The notes below the pieces were generated by a model, which ran no database searches, was not told the origin of the DNA, and worked only from the letters and a program-made list of their open reading frames with translations. Shown in pieces: positions 37,340-46,040 of a stretch of DNA of 64,000 nt (its first letter is position 1; each line of letters opens with the position of its first letter). This stretch comes from an uncultured Bacteroidales bacterium. GTDB lineage: Bacteria > Bacteroidota > Bacteroidia > Bacteroidales > Bacteroidaceae. The stretch is from assembly GCA_902798685.1 (NCBI GenBank), contig CADBXO010000001.1, forward strand, positions 1 through 64,000. Reading direction: 5' to 3'. The position numbers and the translations under genes were made by a program.

Positions 37340-37960
37340 ATGGCAAACAAGAATAGTGAGGCTCTCAAGCAGCCTATGTGGGCTAACAACCCTGTTCTGG
37401 TCCAGATTCTCGGTATCTGCTCCGCGCTGGCCGTTACTGCCCAGCTCAAACCGGCTATCGTAATGGGTCTTTCAGTGACCGTTATCGTAGCTATGGCAAA
37501 CGTAATCATCTCACTTCTGCGCAATACAATACCTAACCGTATCCGTATTATCATACAGCTTGTAGTGGTTGCCGCTCTGGTTACCATCGTAAGTGAGATC
37601 CTCAAGGCCTTTGCATATGACGTAAGCGTTCAGCTTTCAGTATACGTAGGTCTTATCATCACCAACTGTATCCTTATGGGCCGCCTTGAGGCTTTTGCAA
37701 TGCAGAACGGTCCCTGGGCCTCATTCCTTGACGGAATCGGTAACGGTCTGGGTTATGCCGCCATACTGATCGTGGTTGCTTTCGTACGTGAACTTTTTGG
37801 TAGCGGAACTCTGTTCGGTTTCCAGGTAATACCGCAGTGCTTCTATGAGGCCGGTTACCTGAACAACGGACTTATGATCATGCCTCCTATGGCTCTGGTG
37901 CTTGTAGGTTGCGTTATCTGGTTCCATCGTGCCAAGAACAAGGATTTACAGGAAAACTAA
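37340..37960 (+). CDS. nqrD: Na+-translocating NADH:quinone reductase subunit D
   Basis: 206 residues, about six membrane helices. Contains LIITNCILMGRLEAFA, whose cysteine in an NxC motif contributes to the intramembrane Fe-S/iron site shared between NqrD and NqrE, and GNGLGYAAILIVVAFVRELFG. Pseudo-symmetric with NqrE. Eight nt after nqrC. Confidence 0.95.
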   Translation: MANKNSEALKQPMWANNPVLVQILGICSALAVTAQLKPAIVMGLSVTVIVAMANVIISLLRNTIPNRIRIIIQLVVVAALVTIVSEILKAFAYDVSVQLSVYVGLIITNCILMGRLEAFAMQNGPWASFLDGIGNGLGYAAILIVVAFVRELFGSGTLFGFQVIPQCFYEAGYLNNGLMIMPPMALVLVGCVIWFHRAKNKDLQEN

Positions 37961-37978
37961 TCTCAAAGCGTAAGAACT

Positions 37979-38587
37979 ATGGAACATTTCTTCAGTTTAT
38001 TTGTAAGGTCGATATTCGTCGACAACATGGTGTTCGCCTTCTTCCTGGGTATGTGCTCATTCCTGGCCGTATCCAAGAACGTTAAGACGGCTTTGGGACT
38101 TGGTGTAGCTGTAATTTTTGTACAGTTGATCACACTTCCTGTGAACTATCTCCTGCAGACAAAGGTTCTCGCCCCCATGGGTCTTGAGTTCCTGAGTTTC
38201 ATCCTTTTCATCGCGGTTATTGCCGGTATCGTTCAGCTGGTTGAGATGATCGTTGAGAAGTTCTCTCCGTCACTCTACAACTCACTGGGTATATTCCTTC
38301 CGCTGATTGCTGTAAACTGCGCCATCATGGGTGGCTCACTCTTCATGCAGCAGCGTATCGTTATGGATGCCGACAACACTCAGGCTATCACATGCTTCGG
38401 TGATTCAATCGCATTCGCTCTCGGCTCAGGTATCGGTTGGGCTCTTGCCATCGTATGCCTTGCAGCTATCCGTGAAAAGATGGAGTATTGCGATATTCCC
38501 AAGCCTCTGAAGGGTGTGGGTATTACATTCATTACCGTAGGTCTGATGGCTATGGCTTTCATGTGCTTCTCAGGTCTGTCTATTTAA
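37979..38587 (+). CDS. nqrE: Na+-translocating NADH:quinone reductase subunit E
   Basis: 202 residues, about six membrane helices, opposite in topology to NqrD. Diagnostic segments: [21 protein letters not shown] and [14 protein letters not shown], both carrying the cysteines that bind the iron centre at the NqrD/E interface; C-terminal [19 protein letters not shown]. Followed 13 nt later by nqrF. Confidence 0.96.
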   Translation: MEHFFSLFVRSIFVDNMVFAFFLGMCSFLAVSKNVKTALGLGVAVIFVQLITLPVNYLLQTKVLAPMGLEFLSFILFIAVIAGIVQLVEMIVEKFSPSLYNSLGIFLPLIAVNCAIMGGSLFMQQRIVMDADNTQAITCFGDSIAFALGSGIGWALAIVCLAAIREKMEYCDIPKPLKGVGITFITVGLMAMAFMCFSGLSI

Positions 38588-38600
38588 AGGAGGTAATATT

Positions 38601-39869
38601 ATGAACAACATCTATATTTCAAGTATTATAGTTTTCCTGGCCGTTATCCTGCTGCTGGTAGTTATCCTGCTGGTGGCCAAGAGCTACCTTGTTGCCTCAG
38701 GCAAGGTCAAGGTAACCATTAACGGCGACAAGGAACTTGAGGTGAATTCAGGCGCAAGCCTCTTGAGCACCCTTGCTGAGAACGGCGTTTATCTGCCTTC
38801 AGCTTGCGGTGGTAAGGGTTCTTGCGGTCAGTGCAAATGCCAGGTCGTTGAGGGCGGCGGTGAGATCCTCGATTCAGAGAAGGGTCACTTCACACGCAAG
38901 CAGATCAAGGACAACTGGCGTCTGGGTTGCCAGTGCAAGGTCAAGGGTGACCTGGCTATCAAGGTTCCTGAGAGCGTTCTCGGTGTTAAGGAGTGGGAGT
39001 GCGAGGTTATCTCAAACAAGAACGTCGCTACATTCATCAAGGAGTTCATCGTACAGCTTCCCGCTGGCGAGCATATGGACTTCCTGCCCGGTAGCTACGC
39101 TCAGATCAAGATCCCCGCATACACAATGGATTATGATAAGGATATCGACAAGGATCTCATCGGTCCTGAGTATCTGCCCGCATGGGAGAAGTTCGGTCTC
39201 TTCGGCCTTAAATCAGTCGTTACCGAGCCTACCATCCGTGCTTACTCAATGGCCAACTATCCTGCCGAGGGTGACCGCATCATGCTGACCGTCCGTATCG
39301 CTACACCTCCTTTCAAACCGAAACCAGAGGTTGGCTTCCAGGATGTACCCACAGGTGTGGCTTCATCATACATCTTCAGCCTGAAGCCTGGTGATAAGGT
39401 AATCATGTCAGGTCCTTACGGTGAGTTCCATCCTATCTTTGACTCAAAGAAGGAGATGATTTGGGTTGGTGGCGGTGCCGGTATGGCTCCTCTGCGTGCT
39501 CAGATCATGCACATGACCAAGACTCTTAAGACCACTGACCGTGAGATGCATTACTTCTACGGCGCACGTGCTCTTAACGAGGTATTCTACCTGCAGGATT
39601 TCCTCCAGATCGAGAAGGAGTTCCCCAACTTCCACTTCCATCTGGCTCTGGACCGTCCGGATCCCGCTGCAGATGCAGCAGGCGTAAAGTACACCGCAGG
39701 CTTTGTACACAATGTAATGTACGAGACATATCTTAAGGACCATGAGGCTCCTGAGGATATCGAGTACTACATGTGCGGTCCCGGCCCGATGTCAAAGGCC
39801 GTTACCGGTATGCTGGATAACCTTGGTGTTGATCCTGCATCAATCATGTACGATAACTTCGGCGGATAA
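38601..39869 (+). CDS. nqrF: Na+-translocating NADH:quinone reductase subunit F
   Basis: 422 residues, electron entry subunit. N-terminal membrane anchor (~5-27), a 2Fe-2S ferredoxin domain with C69-x5-C75-x2-C78 and C110, then FAD-binding (RAYSMANYP) and NADH-binding (IWVGGGAGMAPLRAQI, YYMCGPGPM) domains. Electrons pass NADH, FAD, 2Fe-2S, then the NqrD/E iron, NqrC FMN, NqrB FMN and riboflavin. A terminator follows immediately, closing the six-gene operon. Confidence 0.97.
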   Translation: MNNIYISSIIVFLAVILLLVVILLVAKSYLVASGKVKVTINGDKELEVNSGASLLSTLAENGVYLPSACGGKGSCGQCKCQVVEGGGEILDSEKGHFTRKQIKDNWRLGCQCKVKGDLAIKVPESVLGVKEWECEVISNKNVATFIKEFIVQLPAGEHMDFLPGSYAQIKIPAYTMDYDKDIDKDLIGPEYLPAWEKFGLFGLKSVVTEPTIRAYSMANYPAEGDRIMLTVRIATPPFKPKPEVGFQDVPTGVASSYIFSLKPGDKVIMSGPYGEFHPIFDSKKEMIWVGGGAGMAPLRAQIMHMTKTLKTTDREMHYFYGARALNEVFYLQDFLQIEKEFPNFHFHLALDRPDPAADAAGVKYTAGFVHNVMYETYLKDHEAPEDIEYYMCGPGPMSKAVTGMLDNLGVDPASIMYDNFGG

Positions 39870-39889
39870 CACAATAACGCCGTAAAAAG

Positions 39890-39930
39890 AAATGACACAG
39901 TAGGGACTGTCCCTATTGTGTCATTTTTTT
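39890..39930 (+). terminator. terminator of the nqr operon
   Basis: AAATGACACAGTAGGGAC pairs with the mirror GTCCCTATTGTGTCATTT (one G-U) followed by eight T; about 17 bp of stem. Confidence 0.9.
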
Positions 39931-39989
39931 TGCGATATTCGTAAAAAAAAGATAGGTCTGAATTGTCTTATATGTGTAATTGACAAAAG

Positions 39990-40484
39990 ATGCTGGACAA
40001 AAGGATACTAGAAAGGCTTTTCCGCCAGAACTACAGTGGAATGATTCGTCTGGCCAGAACGATTCTGGGCGATGACGGAGAGGCTGAGGATGTGGTACAG
40101 GATGTGTTTGTGCGTGTCATGGAGAACTGCACGACAGAGCCTGCTCCGGCTTATCTCTACGCATCGGTCAAATACGGCTGCATAAACGTGATCAGACAGA
40201 AACGGGTTCATGAGCAGGTCAAGGAGCTGCTGCCCGTGGAGGTTGAGGTTAACCTGCAGCCGGTAGAGAGGCAGACCGATAAGCTGGATCAGATAGCCGC
40301 TTTCGTTGATGAGTGGATAAAGGAACCGCACCGCACCATCTTCCATATGCGTTTTGATGATGACCTTACGGTGAGTGAGATTGCCAAACGCATGGATATG
40401 AACCCCAACACGACCTACAAGTATCTTATGCAATGCATCGGTCAAATCAGGCATTTTTTCAATAATGCCGACGTTAAACTTTAA
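39990..40484 (+). CDS. ECF RNA polymerase sigma factor
   Basis: 164 residues. Sigma region 2 (LFRQNYSGMIRLARTILGDDGEAEDVVQDVFVRV, seen as short blocks RLARTILGD and EDVVQDVFVRV) and region 4 with the HTH (LTVSEIAKRMDMNPNTTYKYL). It is the first gene of a sigma/anti-sigma/receptor trio with 11-nt and 2-nt gaps, so it is probably held by the next gene product at the inner membrane and released by an outer-membrane signal. Group resembles the Bacteroidota ECF family that controls polysaccharide loci, yet no SusD or glycan gene follows. Confidence 0.93.
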   Translation: MLDKRILERLFRQNYSGMIRLARTILGDDGEAEDVVQDVFVRVMENCTTEPAPAYLYASVKYGCINVIRQKRVHEQVKELLPVEVEVNLQPVERQTDKLDQIAAFVDEWIKEPHRTIFHMRFDDDLTVSEIAKRMDMNPNTTYKYLMQCIGQIRHFFNNADVKL

Positions 40485-40495
40485 AGATTTAGAGA

Positions 40496-41131
40496 ATGAC
40501 CAATTCTGAAGACAACATCCGCAAGCTGATGGAGATGCTCGATAATCCCGATGCATACTCCGAGCAGGAAATCCGCGATATCATCGGCCAGGACGAGGAT
40601 ACCCGCGAGACCTATCGCATGATGGTGGAGATAAAACGCAGCAGTCGTCGCTCTAAGAATGATGCGCCCGTTGATGTGGATGCGGCGTGGAAACGCTTTG
40701 AACAGACTCACTACCAGCGCCGTCACGGTAACGTATGGATGAGGGTCGCAGCCGGTTTTATAGGCTTGCTGTTCGTATCAGGCATTTCCTTTGCTGCAAT
40801 TACTGCGGTCAAGCATCATAATGAACGCAAGCAGGCCCAGGAACAGCCCCAAACTGAGATCGTCACCACCACCAATGCCGCCACTGTTGAAAGTGAGCAG
40901 TCGGCAGACCAGCCGGTAGTATTCACCAACACCCAGCTGGAACAGATACTCACCGAGATAGCCGCATTCTATAACGTGAAAGTGGAGTATAAGAACGCCG
41001 ATGTCCGCAGCCTACGTTTCTATTACGAGTGGAACCGCAAGGCCGGGGTAGAGAGCGTCATAGATGATCTCAACCATTTCTCGAAAGTTAATATCACATT
41101 GAATAATAATAAAATAACAGTTGAAAAATAA
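40496..41131 (+). CDS. anti-sigma factor with DUF4974-like C-terminal domain
   Basis: 211 residues. A cytoplasmic N-terminal helical part (~1-75) likely binds the sigma factor; one membrane helix (~79-104, VAAGFIGLLFVSGISFAAI) and a Gln/Thr-rich linker lead to a periplasmic domain (TNTQLEQILTEIAAFYNVKVEY, RSLRFYYEWN, LNHFSKVNITLNNNKITV) typical of DUF4974, the part that contacts the STN domain of a receptor. Shorter than FecR proteins and lacks a complete FecR domain. Placed between the sigma gene and its receptor-like partner. Confidence 0.85.
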   Translation: MTNSEDNIRKLMEMLDNPDAYSEQEIRDIIGQDEDTRETYRMMVEIKRSSRRSKNDAPVDVDAAWKRFEQTHYQRRHGNVWMRVAAGFIGLLFVSGISFAAITAVKHHNERKQAQEQPQTEIVTTTNAATVESEQSADQPVVFTNTQLEQILTEIAAFYNVKVEYKNADVRSLRFYYEWNRKAGVESVIDDLNHFSKVNITLNNNKITVEK

Positions 41132-41133
41132 TC

Positions 41134-43704
41134 ATGAAAAGGCTTTTTGCAATTGTAATCCTTACTTTGTTTGCATCAGTAAGATTGTTTGCGCAGTATA
41201 CACTCAGTTTTGACGAGGTTTCACTATCAGATGCACTGAAAGAACTTAATGATCTGTCAGATAAATACAGGATATCCTTCATGTATAATGAACTGGAAGA
41301 TTTCCGTGTATCGGCCAAAATAGTCGACAAGAGCATACCTGATGCAGTTTATCAGATTGTAGGACTTTATCCTGTAAGCGTGAGCGTAAAGGAGGAGGCC
41401 GATGAGGTGAAGATATTCGTAGAGTGTATAAATAAGACCGATATGCGTTACAAGGGCCGTGTCCTGGATTCAGACAACGAGCCGGTGGCATTTGCCAATG
41501 TGGTGCTTTATACACCCGATGATACCGTAATGGCAGCCGGAGGAATAACCAATGAAGACGGCTATTTTGTAATACCATGTGATAAACTTCCCGTACTGGC
41601 CAGGTTCTCATTTGTAGGTTATGAGACCGTATGGATACTTTGCCGTTCACTTGAACTGGGAACCATATACATGAACCCTGACGGCATAGCCTTGGACGGC
41701 GTAACCATCGAGGGCCAGGTGCCTCTCTATCAGAGGGGTGATGAGGGCCTTGTGACAAACGTTGAGAACACCCCGCTCAGCAAACTGGGATCAGCCACCG
41801 ATGTGCTCAAGCATGTACCCGGCCTTATACAGAAGGAAGGAGAGTATGAGGTGTTCGGCAAGGGCAAGCCTCTGGTATATGTCAACGGCCGCAAGGTTTA
41901 TGATATGAGTGAACTTGCACAGCTTTCATCGGCCGATATCAAGAGCATTGAACTCATTACCAACCCGGGTGCCAAGTATGACGCAACGGTCAACGCCGTA
42001 CTCAAGATCCGTACCGTGCGTAAGGCAGGTGACGGCCTGAGTGTGGATGCAAAGGCCCAATATGACCAGGGCCGATATGACAATGAGTACACTACGCTGT
42101 CGCTCAACTATCGCAGGAACGGCCTGGATCTGTTCGCATCGGTTGCGGCCAGCAAGACAAATTCGCTGTTTGAGTCTGACCCCATGTGGCAGGAGGTGGA
42201 GGCTGACACAGTATGGCGTCAGAGCAACTACCAGCTGGCACATACCATAGATCAGAACATAAAACTGGAGGGAGGATTCAATTACCAGATCAATGACAAC
42301 CACGTAACGGGTGCCAAATACTGGTCAAATGTGGTGAACAAGTCCCGTGCGGGTAATGACCTCAAGTTTGAAAGTGAAGTTACTGCCGACGGCGTATTCT
42401 ACGACAAGTGGAGCAATGTTACAAGAGCCACTGTCAAGAGAGAATATGACCATAATGCCAATGCCTATTACATCGGTAAAGTGGGTAATCTGGGTATTGA
42501 CCTGAACATCGATTACGTGGGTAACAAAAATACTGATCACAGGAACATAACTGAGACATGTCAGGAGGGTGATGACCGTACGCTTTCATCGGACAATATA
42601 GTTGTGAACCGCATGATAGCATCCAAGCTGACCTTGAGCGCTCCTGTTCTGGGCGGTATGCTTGACTTTGGCGGCGAGTACATCAATACAAACCGTGATG
42701 ATGACTACCTCAATCCTGAGAACTATGTTCCCACATCATACAGCACCTTGAAGGGAAGCACACTGAGTCCCTATGTGGAGTATACCAGAATGACTATGCT
42801 GGGCCAGCTCCGCGCAGGTGTACGCTTTGAGCATGTGGCATTTGACTATTACAACAATGATGTCAAGGTGGATGAGCAGAGCCGCCGTTTTGACAACTTC
42901 TATCCGTCGGCATCATTCGCCACAATGCTGGCCGGAGTAGGTGTACAGCTGAGCTATTCGGTCAAGACCACACGCCCCACATACAGTCAGTTGAGCAATA
43001 ACGTCAGTTACGGAAACCGTTTTACCATACAGACCGGAAACCCGCTTCTGAATAACTCTACACGTCATAGCCTGTCACTAGCGGGCGGAAACCAGTGGCT
43101 GCAGTTCTCACTTGATTATACGAATGAGCGTGACGCCATTATCTACTATGCCGAACAGAATGCGGCAGATCCCAAGGTTATCCTGATAAACCACAGGAAT
43201 ATTAAGTCAATCAAGTCGTTCACTCCCGCACTGGTGCTTTCTCATGCATTCGGAGTGTGGAGACCTCAGTTCGTAGGAGGAATGTACAAACAGTGGCTTG
43301 AATTTGAAACCATTGACGGAGTCAGGAAAATGAACAGCCCCATTTTCAGTGTGCAGTTCAACAATACGCTGGTATTCCGTCCGGATATGATAGGCGAGGT
43401 GAACTTTGTCTATCAGAGTCCCGGTGACAGCCAGAACATTCATCTGAACTACCATGTAACCGGCCTTGACGTGGCTCTGACCAAAACATTCTTCAATAAC
43501 CGTCTGAGTCTCAAAGTGGCAGGACAGGATCTGCTGAACCGCTATAAGACCGGTACGCTTATCAGAGCTCCCAAGATTGACATATACCAGCTCAACTCAA
43601 TGGATACACGCTGCGTATCCGTAACCCTGCGTTACCGCTTCAATACAACCGATTCCAAGTACCGCGGTAAGGGTGCCGGAAACGAGGAGAAGGATAGACT
43701 TTGA
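41134..43704 (+). CDS. outer-membrane TonB-receptor-like protein with STN signalling domain
   Basis: 856 residues with signal peptide (FASVRLFAQ). Domains in order: STN (~23-95, SLSDALKELNDLSDKYRISFMY), carboxypeptidase-regulatory-like beta-sandwich (~105-180, KGRVLDSDNEPVAFANVVLY), plug (~190-290, SATDVLKHVPGLIQKEG, VYVNGRKV, IKSIELITNPGAKYDATVNAVLKI), then a long beta-barrel of the OMP_b-brl_3 type. The STN would contact the periplasmic domain of the anti-sigma factor encoded 2 nt upstream, giving a transenvelope signalling unit. No SusD partner; the ligand cannot be inferred. Confidence 0.88.
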   Translation: MKRLFAIVILTLFASVRLFAQYTLSFDEVSLSDALKELNDLSDKYRISFMYNELEDFRVSAKIVDKSIPDAVYQIVGLYPVSVSVKEEADEVKIFVECINKTDMRYKGRVLDSDNEPVAFANVVLYTPDDTVMAAGGITNEDGYFVIPCDKLPVLARFSFVGYETVWILCRSLELGTIYMNPDGIALDGVTIEGQVPLYQRGDEGLVTNVENTPLSKLGSATDVLKHVPGLIQKEGEYEVFGKGKPLVYVNGRKVYDMSELAQLSSADIKSIELITNPGAKYDATVNAVLKIRTVRKAGDGLSVDAKAQYDQGRYDNEYTTLSLNYRRNGLDLFASVAASKTNSLFESDPMWQEVEADTVWRQSNYQLAHTIDQNIKLEGGFNYQINDNHVTGAKYWSNVVNKSRAGNDLKFESEVTADGVFYDKWSNVTRATVKREYDHNANAYYIGKVGNLGIDLNIDYVGNKNTDHRNITETCQEGDDRTLSSDNIVVNRMIASKLTLSAPVLGGMLDFGGEYINTNRDDDYLNPENYVPTSYSTLKGSTLSPYVEYTRMTMLGQLRAGVRFEHVAFDYYNNDVKVDEQSRRFDNFYPSASFATMLAGVGVQLSYSVKTTRPTYSQLSNNVSYGNRFTIQTGNPLLNNSTRHSLSLAGGNQWLQFSLDYTNERDAIIYYAEQNAADPKVILINHRNIKSIKSFTPALVLSHAFGVWRPQFVGGMYKQWLEFETIDGVRKMNSPIFSVQFNNTLVFRPDMIGEVNFVYQSPGDSQNIHLNYHVTGLDVALTKTFFNNRLSLKVAGQDLLNRYKTGTLIRAPKIDIYQLNSMDTRCVSVTLRYRFNTTDSKYRGKGAGNEEKDRL

Positions 43705-43747
43705 TGCTTTTGAAAGGATAAAACAGGCAATTGGAAATGACTGTCAG

Positions 43748-43777
43748 GCGGGCCGGGTTTACCGGTCCGCTTTTTTT
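43748..43777 (+). terminator. terminator after the receptor gene
   Basis: GCGGGCCGG / CCGGTCCGC (one G-U pair), loop GTTTA, followed by seven T. Confidence 0.85.
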
Positions 43778-43990
43778 AGTTATTGGAAATGATGACGTTA
43801 TATCATGCGGTATTCTAACATTTTGTCAAGGTTTCGATGTGGGCTTGCGGGAAAGGTGACAAAATGAGCGATATTGACTTTGTTTTGTTGCAAAGTGTAA
43901 ATAATATGGCTTTTTGACGTTGCAAAATAATTGTATATTGTTCAAAAGTTTATCACTTTTTTCATTGAAAATATTTGGTTTACCCGAATT
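43778..43990. other. intergenic region with a spaced inverted repeat, upstream of serC
   Basis: The 339-bp gap between the receptor gene and serC holds the terminator, the serC promoter and, between them, an exact 10-bp inverted repeat CATTTTGTCA (43819-43828) / TGACAAAATG (43857-43866) with a 28-nt centre rich in G. The rest is A+T-rich. A 60-codon open frame here has no supporting feature. Confidence 0.5.
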
Positions 43991-44005
43991 AAGGGACTAC
44001 CTTTG
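43974..44005 (+). promoter_or_regulatory. serC operon promoter
   Basis: TTTGG at 43974-43978, 19-bp spacer, and TACCTTTG at 43998-44005: strong match to the Bacteroidota consensus, with a ~35-nt leader to the serC ATG. Confidence 0.8.
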
Positions 44006-44043
44006 CGCCACGATTCAAAAAACTTTAATAGATATACTTTGTT

Positions 44044-45108
44044 ATGAAGCACAATTTTTGCGCAGGTCCTGCAGTATTACCGCAGGAAGTGATTGAGAAA
44101 TCAGCTCAGGCTGTTTATGATTTTGCCGGCACTGGCATTTCAATTCTCTCCATCAGTCACCGTTCAAGTGAGTTCAAGCCTGTTGTTGACGAGGCTGAGG
44201 CTCTGATCAAGGAGATCCTGGACGTTCCTGAGGGTTATTCAGTTCTTTTCCTGGCCGGTGGTGCCAGCATGGAGTTCTGCCGCATTCCTTATAACTTCCT
44301 CAATAAGAAGGCTGCTTACCTGAACACCGGTGTTTGGGCAAAGAAGGCTATGAAGGAGGCAAAGGCATTCGGTGAGGTTGTTGAGGTTGCTTCATCAGCC
44401 GATGCAAACTACACCTTCATCCCCAAGAATTTTGAGATTCCTGCCGATGCAGATTATTTCCACTTTACAACAAACAATACCATCTACGGTACTGAGATCC
44501 GCAAGGACCTGGACAGCCCTGTACCTCTGATCTCAGATATGTCTTCAGATATCTTCTCACGTCCCATCGATGTCAGCAAGTACAACTGCATCTACGGTGG
44601 CGCTCAGAAGAACCTGGCTCCCTCAGGTATGGCTTTCGTTATCGTTAAGAACGATGCTCTGGGTCATGTAGACCGTTACATCCCCACCATGCTGAACTAC
44701 CAGACTCATATTGACAACGGTTCAATGTTCAATACTCCTCCCACATTCACTATCTATTCAGCTATGGAGTCACTCCGCTGGCTCAAGGCTCAGGGTGGTG
44801 TTAAGGAGATGGCTAAGCGTGCCGAGGCTCGTGCCGCCAAGCTGTACGGTGAGATTGACCGCAACAAGCTGTTCGTAGGTACCGCCAATGAGGAGGACCG
44901 TTCATACATGAACATCTGCTGGGTTATGGCTCCTGAGTATAAGGAACTCGAGGATGAGTTCATGAGCTTTGCAAAGGGCAAGGGTATGGTAGGTATCAAG
45001 GGTCACCGTTCAGTAGGCGGTTTCCGTGCATCCTGCTACAACGCTCTGCCTATGGAGAGTGTTGACGCTCTGATTGCCGCAATGAAGGAGTTTGAAGCAA
45101 AACATTAA
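44044..45108 (+). CDS. serC: phosphoserine aminotransferase
   Basis: 354 residues, class V PLP aminotransferase. It converts 3-phosphohydroxypyruvate and glutamate to phosphoserine. N-terminal [15 protein letters not shown] is diagnostic; the PLP lysine lies in [13 protein letters not shown]-terminal [18 protein letters not shown] binds the phosphate. First gene of serC-serA-DUF1015 with 11-nt and 1-nt junctions. Heavily biased codon use. Confidence 0.97.
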   Translation: MKHNFCAGPAVLPQEVIEKSAQAVYDFAGTGISILSISHRSSEFKPVVDEAEALIKEILDVPEGYSVLFLAGGASMEFCRIPYNFLNKKAAYLNTGVWAKKAMKEAKAFGEVVEVASSADANYTFIPKNFEIPADADYFHFTTNNTIYGTEIRKDLDSPVPLISDMSSDIFSRPIDVSKYNCIYGGAQKNLAPSGMAFVIVKNDALGHVDRYIPTMLNYQTHIDNGSMFNTPPTFTIYSAMESLRWLKAQGGVKEMAKRAEARAAKLYGEIDRNKLFVGTANEEDRSYMNICWVMAPEYKELEDEFMSFAKGKGMVGIKGHRSVGGFRASCYNALPMESVDALIAAMKEFEAKH

Positions 45109-45119
45109 TAGATATTGAT

Positions 45120-46040
45120 ATGAAGGTACTTGTTGCTACATCAAAACCTTTTGCTAAGGTTGCTGTTGATGGAATCCGTGAAGTAATTGAGGGCGCTGGC
45201 TATGAGCTGGCCCTGCTTGAGAAATATACAGAGAAGGCAGCTCTTCTTGCTGCTGTTGCTGATGCTGACGCTATCATTATCCGTAGCGATATCATAGACG
45301 CTGAGGTATTTGACGCTGCCAAGCAGCTTAAGATTGTGGTTCGCGCAGGTGCAGGTTATGACAATGTTGACCTGGCATCGGCCACCGCTCATGGAGTTTG
45401 CGTCATGAATACTCCGGGTCAGAACGCCAACGCTGTTGCCGAGCTCGTAGCCGGTCTGATGGTTTACGCCGTACGTAACTTCTACAACGGTACATCAGGT
45501 ATTGAGCTGCTGGGCAAGAAGCTGGGTATCCACGCTTTCGGTAACGTAGGCCGCAACGTAGCACGTATCGCCAAGGGCTTCGGCATGGAGGTTTACGCTT
45601 TCGATGCTTACTGCCCCAAGGAGGTTATCGAGGCTGCCGGTGTACACGCCGTTGACAATGTCGAGGATATGTACAAGACCTGCCAGTTCATCTCATTGCA
45701 CTTGCCTGCAACTGATGAGACCAAGAACTCTATCGGTAAGAAGCTTGTAGGCCTGATGCCGAAGGGTGCCGTTCTGGTTAACTCAGCCCGTAAGGAGATC
45801 ATCAATGAGGAGGAGCTTATCAAACTGATGCAGGAGCGTGAGGACCTCAAGTTCGTATCAGATATAGCACCTGCCGCAGCTACAAAGTTTGAGGAGCTGT
45901 TCGCAGACCGTTATTTCGCTACTCCCAAGAAGATGGGTGCTCAGACTGCCGAGGCCAATATCAACGCCGGTATTGCAGCTGCAAACCAGATCGTGGGCTT
46001 CTTCAAGGATGGTTGCACCAAGTTCATGGTTAACCGCTAA
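45120..46040 (+). CDS. serA: D-3-phosphoglycerate dehydrogenase, short Lys-type
   Basis: 306 residues, without ACT or ASB regulatory domains, so not serine-inhibited in the E. coli manner. Oxidises 3-phosphoglycerate to 3-phosphohydroxypyruvate with NAD. Rossmann loop is AFGNVG (first Gly of GxGxxG is Ala). Catalytic Arg is in VNSARKE and the acid follows in SDIAPA; the usual catalytic His is replaced by Lys in TPKKMGAQTAEAN. The same Lys-type active site is known from Entamoeba histolytica PGDH, an enzyme thought to derive from Bacteroidota-like bacteria. Its stop overlaps the DUF1015 ATG. Confidence 0.95.
   Translation: MKVLVATSKPFAKVAVDGIREVIEGAGYELALLEKYTEKAALLAAVADADAIIIRSDIIDAEVFDAAKQLKIVVRAGAGYDNVDLASATAHGVCVMNTPGQNANAVAELVAGLMVYAVRNFYNGTSGIELLGKKLGIHAFGNVGRNVARIAKGFGMEVYAFDAYCPKEVIEAAGVHAVDNVEDMYKTCQFISLHLPATDETKNSIGKKLVGLMPKGAVLVNSARKEIINEEELIKLMQEREDLKFVSDIAPAAATKFEELFADRYFATPKKMGAQTAEANINAGIAAANQIVGFFKDGCTKFMVNR

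Noticed and set aside
43914..44096. 60-codon open frame before and into serC
   Set aside because: It overlaps the consensus serC promoter and the serC start in another frame and has no recognisable protein features.
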